Numbered from the stretch's first letter, positions 36,016 to 45,679 are shown. The stretch is DNA of 64,000 bases from Dyadobacter psychrophilus (GCF_900167945.1 NZ_FUZA01000001.1:1364001-1428000), one strand, 5' to 3'. Program-made: numbers and translations. The notes: generated by a model from the letters alone, not told the origin.

Positions 36016-37677
36016 TTCTAATTTTTGCTTGTCTTTTAAAAGCTGCTCTTTTAATTTGCTGTAATCCACGTCCTGAACAGCAACATTGGCATCAATCGCC
36101 TGCACGGCTGCCGATGCTGCGCTTTGACCCAAAATCATGAAAACCGGCTCCATACGGATCGAGCCGTAAGCAATGTGCGAGCTCGACAAGCAAACCGGAA
36201 CAAACAGATTCTGGCATTCCTCCTTTTTAGGAACAATAGACGCGTAGGAAATGCTGTAAGGCGTTTTTGGATGTACACCAATGTCTCCTTCATTCTGAAC
36301 AAAACCGTCTGCTTTTACGTAACGCTGTGCATTATGGGCATCCAATGCATAAGAACCCATTCCGATCGGCTGTTCAACTTTTTCCAAACCTAGCGTGTGG
36401 TTCTCGTTCATTACCGTCGGCCCGATCATTCTGCGCGCTTCACGCACGTATATCTGATGCGGCCAGCCGCCATTGTCTTTAAATTCATCTTTTGGCAACC
36501 CCCACTGGCTCATTTCCTTACGCACGTCCGCTGGAACACTTGGATCATTGGTCAGGAAATACATTAAGCCTTTCTGATACAATTCATGCTCTTTAATGAT
36601 CTCTTTTCTGCGCTCGTAAGTTGCGTCCGGGTAATCGTAATTTTGGCCAATGAAATCGGTGCTGAATGGTCCGTGGTTGTTGGTATCCGTCTTTTTATTG
36701 GGAATAGGATCATATTTATCAAATGTTTCTGTCCAGCCCGCTTTGTAAACCCTTGACAGCAATTCGTATTTAGCGGGATCGTAACCTGCCGGCTTTTCGA
36801 AAGGAATGCGGTTATCGGGATTGGCAGAAAGGCACATACGGAAGCAGTAAGCCTGAATTTTGTTATCACCGGAGCCGTTTTCTGCAATTTTCTCATCGCT
36901 TATATAAGGTAAAAGGCCACTTTTAGGATCGCCTTCCACTTTGTATGGGCTGATGTTTTTCTTGAAATAATGTCCGTGCTGGAAAACGCCAGCCTGCACA
37001 CCGTTCCATTTTTCATTGTAAACGCTGTTTGCTTCTCGTCCGACATGGTATTTTACACCCGCCGCAGCCATCAGGTCGCCTTCATAAGTAGCATCGATGA
37101 ACATTTTGCCCGCAAAAGTTTTTCCCGAAAGTGTTTTGATAGAAACAATTTTACCATCCTTTTTCTCAACTCCGCCCTTGCGGTCGAGCCATTCGTCACG
37201 GTAGATTTTAATGTTGTTTTCTTTAACAAAATCTTCAAAAACCTGCTCGGCAGCATGCGGCTCGAAGATCCACATGGTGCGCTCGTTGCCATCCATGGCG
37301 GGAGTTCCCTGACCCTTATTGCCATATTCTTCCTTTTTCTGCCATTTCCAGGCCTCAGGCTTGTCGTAATGCTGGTATAACCGGTGATAAAATTCCCTCG
37401 CAAGGCCTCCGATCACGGATTTATTTCCTGTATCAGTAAATCCAAGCCCGCCAGCCGAAAGCCCGCCTAAATGTTTGTCCGGCGAAACGACAAGCACGCT
37501 TTTACCAGACTTAATGACCTGAACGGCAGCAGTAACCGCCGCGGAAGTTCCTCCGTAAACGATCACGTCGGCAGTGTAATCAGCTGATTCTTCTTTTTGT
37601 TTTTCTGAGCAGGAAGGGCTGCTTGCAATAAAAATAAGCGCAATAAGATAAACCAAATACTTTTTCATTTTCATCAA
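36010..37677 (-). CDS. FAD-dependent oxidoreductase lipoprotein (FAD_oxidored type)
   Basis: A 555-residue flavoprotein with a lipoprotein signal (Cys23, ASSPSC; the start could also be the third Met at 37668). The FAD-binding fold begins at about residue 37 (ADVIVYGGTSAAVTAAVQVIKSGKSVLVV), followed by GGLSAGGLGFTD and the central MFIDATYEGDLMAAAGVKYHVGREA, typical of the FAD_oxidored (PF12831) family common in Bacteroidota polysaccharide loci. The C-terminal part has VPVCLSSSHIAYGSIRMEPVFMILGQSAASAA. It follows the module 2 SusD gene by 21 bases and is probably the last gene of that unit. The substrate is unknown; a sugar- or glycan-linked oxidation at the envelope is a reasonable guess. Confidence 0.88.
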   Translation of the reverse strand: MMKMKKYLVYLIALIFIASSPSCSEKQKEESADYTADVIVYGGTSAAVTAAVQVIKSGKSVLVVSPDKHLGGLSAGGLGFTDTGNKSVIGGLAREFYHRLYQHYDKPEAWKWQKKEEYGNKGQGTPAMDGNERTMWIFEPHAAEQVFEDFVKENNIKIYRDEWLDRKGGVEKKDGKIVSIKTLSGKTFAGKMFIDATYEGDLMAAAGVKYHVGREANSVYNEKWNGVQAGVFQHGHYFKKNISPYKVEGDPKSGLLPYISDEKIAENGSGDNKIQAYCFRMCLSANPDNRIPFEKPAGYDPAKYELLSRVYKAGWTETFDKYDPIPNKKTDTNNHGPFSTDFIGQNYDYPDATYERRKEIIKEHELYQKGLMYFLTNDPSVPADVRKEMSQWGLPKDEFKDNGGWPHQIYVREARRMIGPTVMNENHTLGLEKVEQPIGMGSYALDAHNAQRYVKADGFVQNEGDIGVHPKTPYSISYASIVPKKEECQNLFVPVCLSSSHIAYGSIRMEPVFMILGQSAASAAVQAIDANVAVQDVDYSKLKEQLLKDKQKLEL

Positions 37678-37698
37678 TGGTTGGTTAGGAAAAGGGAA

Positions 37699-39138
37699 TT
37701 AATAGCTTGGATTTTGGTCCTTTGCAGGGTCCAGCGCCTTATTATAAAGCAATTCAGAATTTGGGATGGGCCACATCATGTGCTTTTCTGCAACGTCAAT
37801 GTTCTTCACTTCTTTGATCCGCTGTTTGGCAATGCCCAGGCGTTTCAGGTCGAGCCAACGCTTTCCTTCGTACATGGTTTCGTAACCTCTTTCGCGCACA
37901 ACGAGGTCGATGAATGTCGTTGCCGTTTGGCCCGCCAGTTTAAAATCCACAGCCGACGCAGTTTCAGCATTATAACCATATGCCCTGCGGCGCACTTTAT
38001 TCAGACTTTCCAGTGCTTCTGCGGTTGGCGCGCCATTGGCTCTTGTTGCAGCTTCGGCATGGAATAACAACAGATCGGCATAACGATACCACGGATAATC
38101 ATTTCCTCCGCCATTGGTCGCAGCCGGGTCGCGGAATTTTCGGTACAAACAGGTGTTCGGGCCAAGTCCTACGTCCACATTATAAAGGATATGCGTTTTA
38201 CGCAGGTCCTTCATGTCCCAGGTTTTGATAAATGAATTGGACGTAGAATCGGTATATTGTGCGTATACGCCGCCAGGACCGTAATAACGATATTGACCAA
38301 TGGCGCGGTGGGCATACGATACGAGCCCAAAACCTTGCTGACGTGAATACTTGAAGTAAAAAATCTCCTCAGGCGTAGATACTACTTCCGGCCCGTAAAT
38401 TTTTTGAAAATCCTCCGAAACACTCACCGGCACAAGCGAATATTTACCCGAAGCAATCACTTCTTTCGCTTTTTCAGCCGACTCTTTCCATAGTTCCCTG
38501 TTCAGGTAAATTTCCGAAAGCAATGTTTTGGCGGCCCATTTGGTAGGACGGCCCACTTCCGAAGGTGAATCGGGAAGAAATTGTTCGGCATTGAGGGCGT
38601 CGCTCAGGATCAGTTCATAAATTTCGTCCACAGTCGCGCGCTTCACATCGAATTCGGTCATATTGTTTTCGGTGCGCAAAGGAACGCCACCCCAGTTCCT
38701 TACCATGGCAAAATAGATCAGTGAACGGAGATATTTGGCTTCGGCAACAAATTTGGCAGCATCCTCCGGCGTGATCTCGGTTCCTTTTGGAATGTTCTGG
38801 ATCACAATGTTCGCATTCCGGATAGACTGGTAAAAATTGTCCCAGATCGTGCCTACGCGGTTAATGTTGGTGTTGTCCAGTCCCTGATACAAACTCACAG
38901 GCGTCTGGCTACCCCTTGAATTTCCGTAGTCTGCCAAGCCTTCCAGCTGCGACGGATAATTGATACTAAGTGCATTATCGACACGCATTGGGCCGTAAAT
39001 CGCATTTACTGCCGCCCGCGCTTCGTCCGCAGTGTTGTAAAAATTTTCCGCTGCGAGCGATTTTGGTTCTTCTTTTAAAACGTCTTCGCACGCGGAAAGG
39101 GCAAGCGCGAGGAATAAACAAATGGCTATATTTTTCAT
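37699..39138 (-). CDS. SusD/RagB-family nutrient-binding lipoprotein (ECF module 2)
   Basis: A 479-residue SusD homologue with a lipoprotein signal ending at Cys17 (ALALSAC) and the mature start EDVLKEEPKSLAAENFY. Family signatures are FVAEAKYLRSLIYFAMVRNWGGVP (about residues 130-155), RYADLLLFHAEAATRANG and a C-terminal RERGYETMYEGKRWLDLKRLG. It pairs with the SusC 26 bases upstream. Shorter than the other SusD proteins here, but within family range. Confidence 0.93.
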   Translation of the reverse strand: MKNIAICLFLALALSACEDVLKEEPKSLAAENFYNTADEARAAVNAIYGPMRVDNALSINYPSQLEGLADYGNSRGSQTPVSLYQGLDNTNINRVGTIWDNFYQSIRNANIVIQNIPKGTEITPEDAAKFVAEAKYLRSLIYFAMVRNWGGVPLRTENNMTEFDVKRATVDEIYELILSDALNAEQFLPDSPSEVGRPTKWAAKTLLSEIYLNRELWKESAEKAKEVIASGKYSLVPVSVSEDFQKIYGPEVVSTPEEIFYFKYSRQQGFGLVSYAHRAIGQYRYYGPGGVYAQYTDSTSNSFIKTWDMKDLRKTHILYNVDVGLGPNTCLYRKFRDPAATNGGGNDYPWYRYADLLLFHAEAATRANGAPTAEALESLNKVRRRAYGYNAETASAVDFKLAGQTATTFIDLVVRERGYETMYEGKRWLDLKRLGIAKQRIKEVKNIDVAEKHMMWPIPNSELLYNKALDPAKDQNPSY

Positions 39139-39164
39139 TATAGTGAAGATTTTAAATTGATTGA

Positions 39165-42100
39165 TCAGAATCCTACGCGAAGGCCAATGGTAGTCGTTTT
39201 TGCAGTAGGATAACTATAATGGTCAATGCCCATGCGGATGGAGTTGGAACCGCCATAGGAACTGATCTCAGGATCAAACCATGAATATTTGGTAAATGTG
39301 AACAGGTTTTGCCCGCTTACGTAGATCTGGGCATTGGTAAGCCACTTAATGTCTTTAACCGGCAGATTGTAGCTCAACTGGATGTTCTTGACACGCAAAT
39401 AAGAGCCGTCTTCCACAAACCGGTTGGAAACCTGCGCCTGGGAAACTTTGCCGGTGATCAGCGGGTATTTCGCATTCGTGTTGGTGGGGGTCCAGTGATT
39501 TTCAAAAACTTCGCGCGGCATATTCAGCGCCTGGCCATAATCCATGGTCTGGTTCACCGAGCTCAAATTGAAAATATCGTTTCCTTTGGAACCCTGGACG
39601 AATATATTCAGCTCGAAGTTTTTGAAAGACATATTGGAGTTGAAACCATAAATCAGCTTCGGATTTGGATTTCCAATGATGCGTTTGTCGCCGATATCGC
39701 GGGTTCCGTTGTTGTTGTAATCTTCATAAACGATCTTCCCGGTTTCGTCATAGCCTTTTTCCACGTAGCCATAAAACGCCCCGATAGATTCACCTTCCCG
39801 CAAAACATTAATGTTGTCATTGATCACCGAAATGTTGATCGCCTCGCCAAGCACATCGTTGCCGCCGTATAATTTCAACACTTTGTTTTTGTTGATAGAA
39901 GCATTCGCCGAAACGTCCCACTTGAATTTACCGCTCAGGATGTTGGCATTGGCCGAAATCTCGAAACCTTTGTTCTGCACTTTACCAACATTATTGATGG
40001 TGTAACCATAGCCCAAAGAAGAAGGCAAAGGCACATTATTAAGCAGATCCCGCGTGTTTTTAATATAATAATCCAATGTCAGCGAGAAGCGGTTTTGCAG
40101 GAAACCAATGTCCAACCCAATGTCAGACTGGGAAGTGGTTTCCCATTTCAATGGTCCCGCCAAACGCAAACCAGGTGCGTAATAAGTCGTTAATGCATCA
40201 CCAAAAACCACTTTTCCCGAAGCAAGCTGGTTCAATGTAAAGTAAGGATTAATCGCCGTGCTTCCCGTTTCGCCATAACCAACTCGGATTTTCAGGTCAG
40301 AAATGAAGGGGATATTTTTGATAAAATTCTCTTCCGACAAGCGGTAAGCAATGGATCCGGAAGGAAAGTAACCCCATTTTTGTCCTTCTGTGTAACGCGA
40401 GGAACCATCCGCCCGGAAACTGACCGTAGCAAGAAATTTGTCATTGAAAGAATAGTTGAATCTTGCCAAATAAGACAATAACGACCATTTGGTATAATTT
40501 GAAACCGGAACGCCCTGCGTAGCAGCTGCACCAATGTCAAACGATTCCTGAATGTCACTCACAAAGCCACTTCCCGTAGTGTTCAGCTGCGTTGTTGTCA
40601 AATCCTGATAAGTGAAACCCGCGACAGCCGAAATGTTGTGCTTGCCAATCTCCTTCACATAACTTACCGTGTTCTCGTTCAACAAGCTGGTGGTTTGTGT
40701 GGTAGAGATCGAAGCTGAGCCTAAGGAGTTTACAAACTTCTTGGTTGTATAGCCGTCTATCCGGTCGTCTGTATTTTCAATGCCGCCTGAAATTTTAATG
40801 GAAAGTCCTTCAAAGGGAATAAAAGTCAGTGCGCCATTGGCGAGGACTTTATTGGAGCGAATGTGATCCGATTGTTGCTCAATGAAGTTCAACGGATTGG
40901 TAATCACATTGGAACCCCATGAATAGACTGTTGCCAGATTGGAATAATTCCCTTCCGGCGTCAGCGGGGCCACAGTTGGATATCCCGAAAGCATGGCGGA
41001 AATAAGTGACGAACCACGGTTTCCACCTTCCGAATTTTTGCGATCAGAGTCAATGCGGCTTAAAATGGTGTTGATGTCGAATTTAAACTTTTTGCTGAAA
41101 TCAGTGCTGAGATTAGCACGGACCGAATTACGGACGTAATTGCTTCCAATAATGATCCCGCCCTGATTAAAATTGCTTCCAGAAACAGAAAAACGCGTTT
41201 TTTCACTTCCACCATTCACCGAAACAGAATGGTTCTGGATAGCAGCCGTCCGCAGCGCAAGATCCTGCCAGTCTGTCCCTTCCCCCAGACCGTTGATTTC
41301 GTCCTGCGTAAAGTGCGGCGCAAGTCCGTCATTGGTAGCCTGTTCGTTATAGAATTGCGCATATTCCCTGGCATTCATCATTTCGATCTTCTTCCTGGGC
41401 TTTTGAAAACCCACATATGTGTCCAGATCCACGCTTACCCTGCCGGATTTCCCTTTTTTTGTTGTGATCAAAACAACACCATTTGCACCTCTGGAACCGT
41501 AAATAGCTGTGGCAGAAGCATCCTTCAGGATCTCGATGGATTCTACATCCGCATTGTTCAGCAGTGTGGGATTACCCGAATAAGGAAAGCCGTCCACCAC
41601 GTAAAGCGGCTCGTTACCACCCTGGACCGAGTTCGTTCCCCGGATCCGGACGCTGATAGGGCTGCCCGGAGCACCAGTATTTTGCGAGATCTGCACACCG
41701 GTTGCGCGTCCGGCCAATGATTGCATGAGGTTGGTTGCCGGATAAGCATTCAATTCTGTTGATTTGATGGACGCTACGGAACCCGTGAGATCAGATTTTT
41801 TGACAACACCATAACCCACCACCACCAGCTCATTCAATGCTCTTACATCCGCTTCCAGCGTAACATTGATAACACTCTGGTTTTCAACGGGAATTTCTTT
41901 GGTTGTATAACCTACAAAACTGAGCACCAGCACAGCATTATCCGGCACGTCGAGTTCAAATCCGCCGTCGCCGTTGGTCGTCGTGCCGGTTTGGGTTCCT
42001 TTCACCACAATGCTGACGCCCGGAAGGGGCGTATTGGTTTCATCCACCACTTTTCCGGTTAAATTGCGTTTTGGTGAAATGCCTTTTGTGGGAACTTCGG

Positions 42101-42473
42101 TTGGAAGCGCGTCTTGTCTTTTAAGAATAATAATTTTGCCTGAAACCTCATATTGCAGCCCTAATGGCGTCAATATTTGATCCAGGACTTCGTATAAGGG
42201 CTTGTCAGTGGCACTAACCGTCACCTTTCTCGCCGACTTGATTAATTTGGAACTGAATACGAACCTTACATCAACCTGTTTTTCGACCTGGTTCAGGACC
42301 TTCCTCACTTCACTGCCAGCTGCTACAACCGTAATCTTCTCGGAAAGAAGTGATTGCGCATTGCTATTGTGGGCATAGCCGGTTCCAATGAACCATAAGG
42401 CAAACATCAATTGTGTGGCTGTTATTCGCATCGTCCAAAGTAATACCCGGCGGTATTTAAAGGGTTTTTTCAT
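39165..42473 (-). CDS. SusC-family transporter with STN signalling domain (ECF module 2)
   Basis: A 1102-residue TonB-dependent transporter with a signal region (to about residue 40), an STN domain at about residues 52-118 (VRKVLNQVEKQVDVRFVFSSKLIK), a carboxypeptidase-D-like domain (about 138-215, GKVVDETNTPLPGVSIVVKG), TonB box (LNELVVVGYG), plug ending around GANGVVLITTKKG and a barrel. As in module 1, the STN domain points to direct control by the FecR/ECF pair upstream. The gap to fecR is longer (209 bases) and contains a hairpin at 42566-42602, so the receptor gene may have its own ECF-dependent promoter. Confidence 0.95.
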   Translation of the reverse strand: MKKPFKYRRVLLWTMRITATQLMFALWFIGTGYAHNSNAQSLLSEKITVVAAGSEVRKVLNQVEKQVDVRFVFSSKLIKSARKVTVSATDKPLYEVLDQILTPLGLQYEVSGKIIILKRQDALPTEVPTKGISPKRNLTGKVVDETNTPLPGVSIVVKGTQTGTTTNGDGGFELDVPDNAVLVLSFVGYTTKEIPVENQSVINVTLEADVRALNELVVVGYGVVKKSDLTGSVASIKSTELNAYPATNLMQSLAGRATGVQISQNTGAPGSPISVRIRGTNSVQGGNEPLYVVDGFPYSGNPTLLNNADVESIEILKDASATAIYGSRGANGVVLITTKKGKSGRVSVDLDTYVGFQKPRKKIEMMNAREYAQFYNEQATNDGLAPHFTQDEINGLGEGTDWQDLALRTAAIQNHSVSVNGGSEKTRFSVSGSNFNQGGIIIGSNYVRNSVRANLSTDFSKKFKFDINTILSRIDSDRKNSEGGNRGSSLISAMLSGYPTVAPLTPEGNYSNLATVYSWGSNVITNPLNFIEQQSDHIRSNKVLANGALTFIPFEGLSIKISGGIENTDDRIDGYTTKKFVNSLGSASISTTQTTSLLNENTVSYVKEIGKHNISAVAGFTYQDLTTTQLNTTGSGFVSDIQESFDIGAAATQGVPVSNYTKWSLLSYLARFNYSFNDKFLATVSFRADGSSRYTEGQKWGYFPSGSIAYRLSEENFIKNIPFISDLKIRVGYGETGSTAINPYFTLNQLASGKVVFGDALTTYYAPGLRLAGPLKWETTSQSDIGLDIGFLQNRFSLTLDYYIKNTRDLLNNVPLPSSLGYGYTINNVGKVQNKGFEISANANILSGKFKWDVSANASINKNKVLKLYGGNDVLGEAINISVINDNINVLREGESIGAFYGYVEKGYDETGKIVYEDYNNNGTRDIGDKRIIGNPNPKLIYGFNSNMSFKNFELNIFVQGSKGNDIFNLSSVNQTMDYGQALNMPREVFENHWTPTNTNAKYPLITGKVSQAQVSNRFVEDGSYLRVKNIQLSYNLPVKDIKWLTNAQIYVSGQNLFTFTKYSWFDPEISSYGGSNSIRMGIDHYSYPTAKTTTIGLRVGF

Positions 42474-42565
42474 AGATTTGATTGTTTTGTTAAGATTTGA
42501 AAACTGGCAAAACGATCCCTGCCTCCGCTATGGAGGAAAATGGCGACAACCAAAGGGATTTATTT

Positions 42566-42602
42566 GAGCCGGTGATGCGGGAACATTGCCGGCTCTTTTT
42601 TT
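42566..42602. other. Hairpin with T tract on the plus strand between fecR and susC
   Basis: Arms GAGCCGG / CCGGCTC with a 16-base loop are followed by TTTTTTTT on the plus strand. Genes on both sides are on the minus strand, so it is in the wrong orientation to end fecR in the classical way. It might stop antisense transcripts or fold in the susC leader. Confidence 0.5.
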
Positions 42603-42682
42603 AGGTTAATCTTTCTGTTTCTTATTCGAATGTTTAGCTAGCGGGTTTAAATTATAATACTGATTTACAAGGTCCTGTACGA

Positions 42683-43807
42683 CTAATTTTTACATCCTCT
42701 GCTATGGATCACGACCTGCCCGTCGAGAATCTCATAACTTGCCTCCACTGCCTGACAAATGATAAAAAGCTTTTCGTGAAGTGTCTGATTATCAAGCGTT
42801 GCTGTGAGCGGACAGTCTTTTAAAATTTCCGGATCATACAGGATCTCGATACCATATGCCTTTCCGATTTTTTCGAAGACTTCACTTGCCGGTGTATCTT
42901 CGAACTCAAATTGCGGGGTCTCAGCCTTGAGCACAACCATTTCCGGCTTTTCAACCAGCGTTTTCACCATTCTCACCTCTTCCCTTGAATAAATAATTTT
43001 CTGGTTAGGATGCAGCACGACTCCTTGCAGCTCACGCCCGGCTGTTTTTTGCTCCAATTCCGGATCGGATTCTGCAAAAACGGAAACACGACCGGTCTTT
43101 ACTTCCACCGTAACTTCATTGGAATTCCCATAAGCTTTAATGGTAAAACTCGTCCCTAGAACCTTGGTAACCAACCCATTGGAATACACAAAAAACGGGC
43201 GTTCAGAGTCTTTTGCAATGTCGAAAAACGCCTCTCCTTCCAGAAAAACTTCGCGCTTGGCGGCAAGGAATTTGTTGGCATAACGGATGCGACCATTCGC
43301 AGCGAGCGTAACCTTGCTGCCGTCTTCTAAAAGCACCGTCATGGCCTTCATGGAAGAGTTCCATTTCTCGGTAATGCTATCCTTATGCTCCTGAATGGGC
43401 TTCGCGAAACTGATTTTTTGTGGCTCTTTTTTGGTTGAAAGCGAATAAATGATCCAGCCGGAAATGAGCAGAAATGCAACTGATGCGGCGATGCGAAGCC
43501 AGGGAAAACTATATACTTTTGGTTGCTTTGCCGGTTCTTCGAAAAACGGATACTTATCAGAAGCATTGATCCGGCCAACGGTCTGATTGACGATGCGTGT
43601 GATCTCCGTATCTGCTATTTCCGGCTCGTGGAGACGTAAAGAAAGCACGATGCCCTTCGCCTGCTGAATTTTTTCATGCGCATCCGCATTATTTTCGATC
43701 CATTCCTCCCAAAGATCTTCTGTCTCGCGCGTGGGAGACAGGACCCACTGGCGGAAAAAGGTGTCCCAGACAAAATCTTCAACGGTAAAATCTTTATAGT
43801 GATCCAT
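42683..43807 (-). CDS. FecR-family anti-sigma regulator (ECF module 2)
   Basis: A 374-residue regulator. I start at the ATG at 43807 (MDHYKDFTVEDFVWD, a common start for Bacteroidota FecR proteins); an ATG at 43828 would add seven residues. A membrane span lies at about residues 103-122 (WLRIAASVAFLLISGWIIYSL). The periplasmic FecR domain (TVLLEDGSKVTLAANGRIRY, VFLEGEAFFDIA) and the DUF4974-like end (FEDTPASEVFEKIGKAYGIEI) follow. It would hold the ECF sigma at 43925-44533 and respond to the STN domain of the SusC downstream. Confidence 0.92.
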   Translation of the reverse strand: MDHYKDFTVEDFVWDTFFRQWVLSPTRETEDLWEEWIENNADAHEKIQQAKGIVLSLRLHEPEIADTEITRIVNQTVGRINASDKYPFFEEPAKQPKVYSFPWLRIAASVAFLLISGWIIYSLSTKKEPQKISFAKPIQEHKDSITEKWNSSMKAMTVLLEDGSKVTLAANGRIRYANKFLAAKREVFLEGEAFFDIAKDSERPFFVYSNGLVTKVLGTSFTIKAYGNSNEVTVEVKTGRVSVFAESDPELEQKTAGRELQGVVLHPNQKIIYSREEVRMVKTLVEKPEMVVLKAETPQFEFEDTPASEVFEKIGKAYGIEILYDPEILKDCPLTATLDNQTLHEKLFIICQAVEASYEILDGQVVIHSRGCKN

Positions 43808-43924
43808 AGGTGAGCTTGCTTCTAACATACGATAGACACAAACCCGACCGGGATACCAATAAATTTTAAATTATTTCTAAAAAAATCAACAAAACAGCAT
43901 TTCCGATGGCATTATGACCCATTT

Positions 43925-44533
43925 TTATATAAATAAATGAATCAGGAAGAAGGTCAGGAATTCGGCTTTCCAATGCTTTTTCAATTGTTTAATGGCGATT
44001 TGCAGTAAGTTGGAAACGGTTTGCGGAGAAACCGCCATGACTTCGGAGATTTGCTCGCGGCTGAGTTCCTGAAAGAATTTAAGATAAACAACCTCTTTTT
44101 GCCGCTTAGGAAGCTCCATCAGCAGTTTTTCGAGCTGGCGTGTGCGTACGAGCGTGGATTCGTTGTTAATGTATTGTTGTTCAACAGAAAACTCGAGGTC
44201 AAATGCTTCATCCGCTTTTTCCAGGTCGCCCTCTCCTACCCATGATTTCGAAGATGTGCTTCTGTGCATAAGTCTGCGCAGCGAAGCCATCATATAAGGC
44301 TTCACGGCTACGTCAGCACGCAAACGTTCGCGCTTTTCCCATAAATGCAAAAAAAGATCCTGGACTGAATCCTTGACAAACTCCTGATCCCTGGAAAATT
44401 TGCAGCCGTAACGGAAAAGCACGCGAAAATGAGAAGACATCAGATGTTCAAACGCAACCACATCTCCCGACAGGAACCGTTGCCAGAGGACATTGTCATC
44501 AGAAGATCGAGGAGGCTGAGAATGTGGTTTCAT
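43925..44533 (-). CDS. ECF-family RNA polymerase sigma factor (module 2)
   Basis: A 202-residue ECF sigma with region 2 at about 25-95 (FEHLMSSHFRVLFRYGCKFSRDQEFVKDSVQDLFLHLWE) and region 4 at about 135-190 (LPKRQKEVVYLKFFQELSREQISEVMAVSPQTVSNLLQIAIKQL). It heads the second sigma-FecR-SusC-SusD module. A strong vegetative-type promoter fits at 44595-44626, so basal expression of the module probably comes from the housekeeping sigma, with induction through the ECF factor. The fecR start codon lies 117 bases downstream. Confidence 0.93.
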   Translation of the reverse strand: MKPHSQPPRSSDDNVLWQRFLSGDVVAFEHLMSSHFRVLFRYGCKFSRDQEFVKDSVQDLFLHLWEKRERLRADVAVKPYMMASLRRLMHRSTSSKSWVGEGDLEKADEAFDLEFSVEQQYINNESTLVRTRQLEKLLMELPKRQKEVVYLKFFQELSREQISEVMAVSPQTVSNLLQIAIKQLKKHWKAEFLTFFLIHLFI

Positions 44534-44594
44534 AACGCATTGTAAAAGTTGGACAAGATTACAAACGCAAGCCTGCTTTATTACAACGATTAAT

Positions 44595-44626
44595 CAAACT
44601 TAATCCAATTTTCATCCTATACCAAA
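44595..44626 (-). promoter_or_regulatory. Predicted promoter of ECF sigma module 2
   Basis: On the minus strand TTTG (44623-44626), exactly 20 bases, TAAGTTTG (44595-44602): the best match to the Bacteroidota TTTG / TAnnTTTG pattern in the window. It is about 62 bases before the sigma start codon. Confidence 0.6.
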
Positions 44627-44644
44627 AAATTTTTGTGCGCTGCT

Positions 44645-45679
44645 TCACTCGATCATCACCCTGACAGATCGTTTTTGATGATGCTTATTTTCAAATGAAA
44701 CGACGTACATTCCCGATGACAGCTCCTCGGCAGGATGAATTTCTATCTTATCGGCAGCAATGATCTCCGCTGAAATGTTCACATCTCTTCCCCACATATT
44801 AAACATGCGGACTGATTTCAGCTCGACATTTTCAGCTCTCAACGTCACTAATTTTCGCGTCGCAGGGTTAGGCGCGACGACTGCTTCTCCCGGCTTCAAT
44901 TCGGACGAGCCGTTACGGATCAATATTTCATGAATACGGATTTTGCCCTGACCATTCCTGAACCGCATTTCGAAATTGGAAAGTTTGGTGTCGGAAAACA
45001 GTGAATTACCGGGATAAGCTTTGCTATTAAGACTTACGGGCTCATTATCAACCCATAAGTCGTAGGTTCCGGGCAATGCATTGTATGTGAGTGTGTGGTT
45101 CGGGGTCAATTTATAAGCCAGAAGCTTTTTCGAGTTATTCAGCACCCAGGTCAGTGTAACCTGCTTCTTTCTTGCGATGAGTTTACTGGTGTTTTGGGTT
45201 GCAAAATCTTTGATGCTGAATCCTCCTTCCAGAAAGTTGAGTGAAAACTTGGCAAACATCAATGCATTGCCCGGAAAGGAATGGTTATCCGGATTAAATT
45301 TTTCACCCACATAAAAATACATCGCATTTAAAGCCGCAGACTGTACGGATTCGGCACTAATGGTGATTTGGATGAATAATGTCTCTGGATTAGGCTTAAA
45401 AGGAGTAGCCCGCAACACACGAATGATTCCACCGGTTGCAGAATCTTCCTGCGTCCGTACGAGATCCATAAAACCCTTTGAAAATTTCGAATAAGAAAGT
45501 GAAGGGACGGTTTGGACAATGTGGCTATACTGACTTGAATCAGGCTCAGCATTCACAAATGGACCTGATTTCAAAAAATCCTGGTGAAAATAAATTGTCT
45601 GGGCAATTGCACATTGAAATACCATAGACACCAAAACAACAGCAAAAACTCTGGCAAATTGAAAGAAATGTGACGTCAT
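44645..45679 (-). CDS. T9SS-sorted secreted protein, unknown function
   Basis: A 344-residue exported protein. A signal peptide ends near residue 26 (VFQCAIAQ). The last about 75 residues (VVAPNPATRKLVTLRAENVELKSVRMFNMWGRDV and ELSSGMYVVSFENKHHQKRSVRVMIE) are a type A type IX secretion C-terminal sorting domain, so the protein is carried across the outer membrane by T9SS and the tail is removed. The middle 230 residues contain a jelly-roll-like beta-rich pattern with no catalytic motif that I recognise; a carbohydrate-binding or LamG-like role is possible. The start codon lies inside a nested inverted repeat (45668-45712). Confidence 0.8.
   Translation of the reverse strand: MTSHFFQFARVFAVVLVSMVFQCAIAQTIYFHQDFLKSGPFVNAEPDSSQYSHIVQTVPSLSYSKFSKGFMDLVRTQEDSATGGIIRVLRATPFKPNPETLFIQITISAESVQSAALNAMYFYVGEKFNPDNHSFPGNALMFAKFSLNFLEGGFSIKDFATQNTSKLIARKKQVTLTWVLNNSKKLLAYKLTPNHTLTYNALPGTYDLWVDNEPVSLNSKAYPGNSLFSDTKLSNFEMRFRNGQGKIRIHEILIRNGSSELKPGEAVVAPNPATRKLVTLRAENVELKSVRMFNMWGRDVNISAEIIAADKIEIHPAEELSSGMYVVSFENKHHQKRSVRVMIE

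Noticed and set aside
42566-42602. Terminator for fecR (module 2)
   Set aside because: The T tract follows the hairpin on the plus strand, opposite to fecR transcription.
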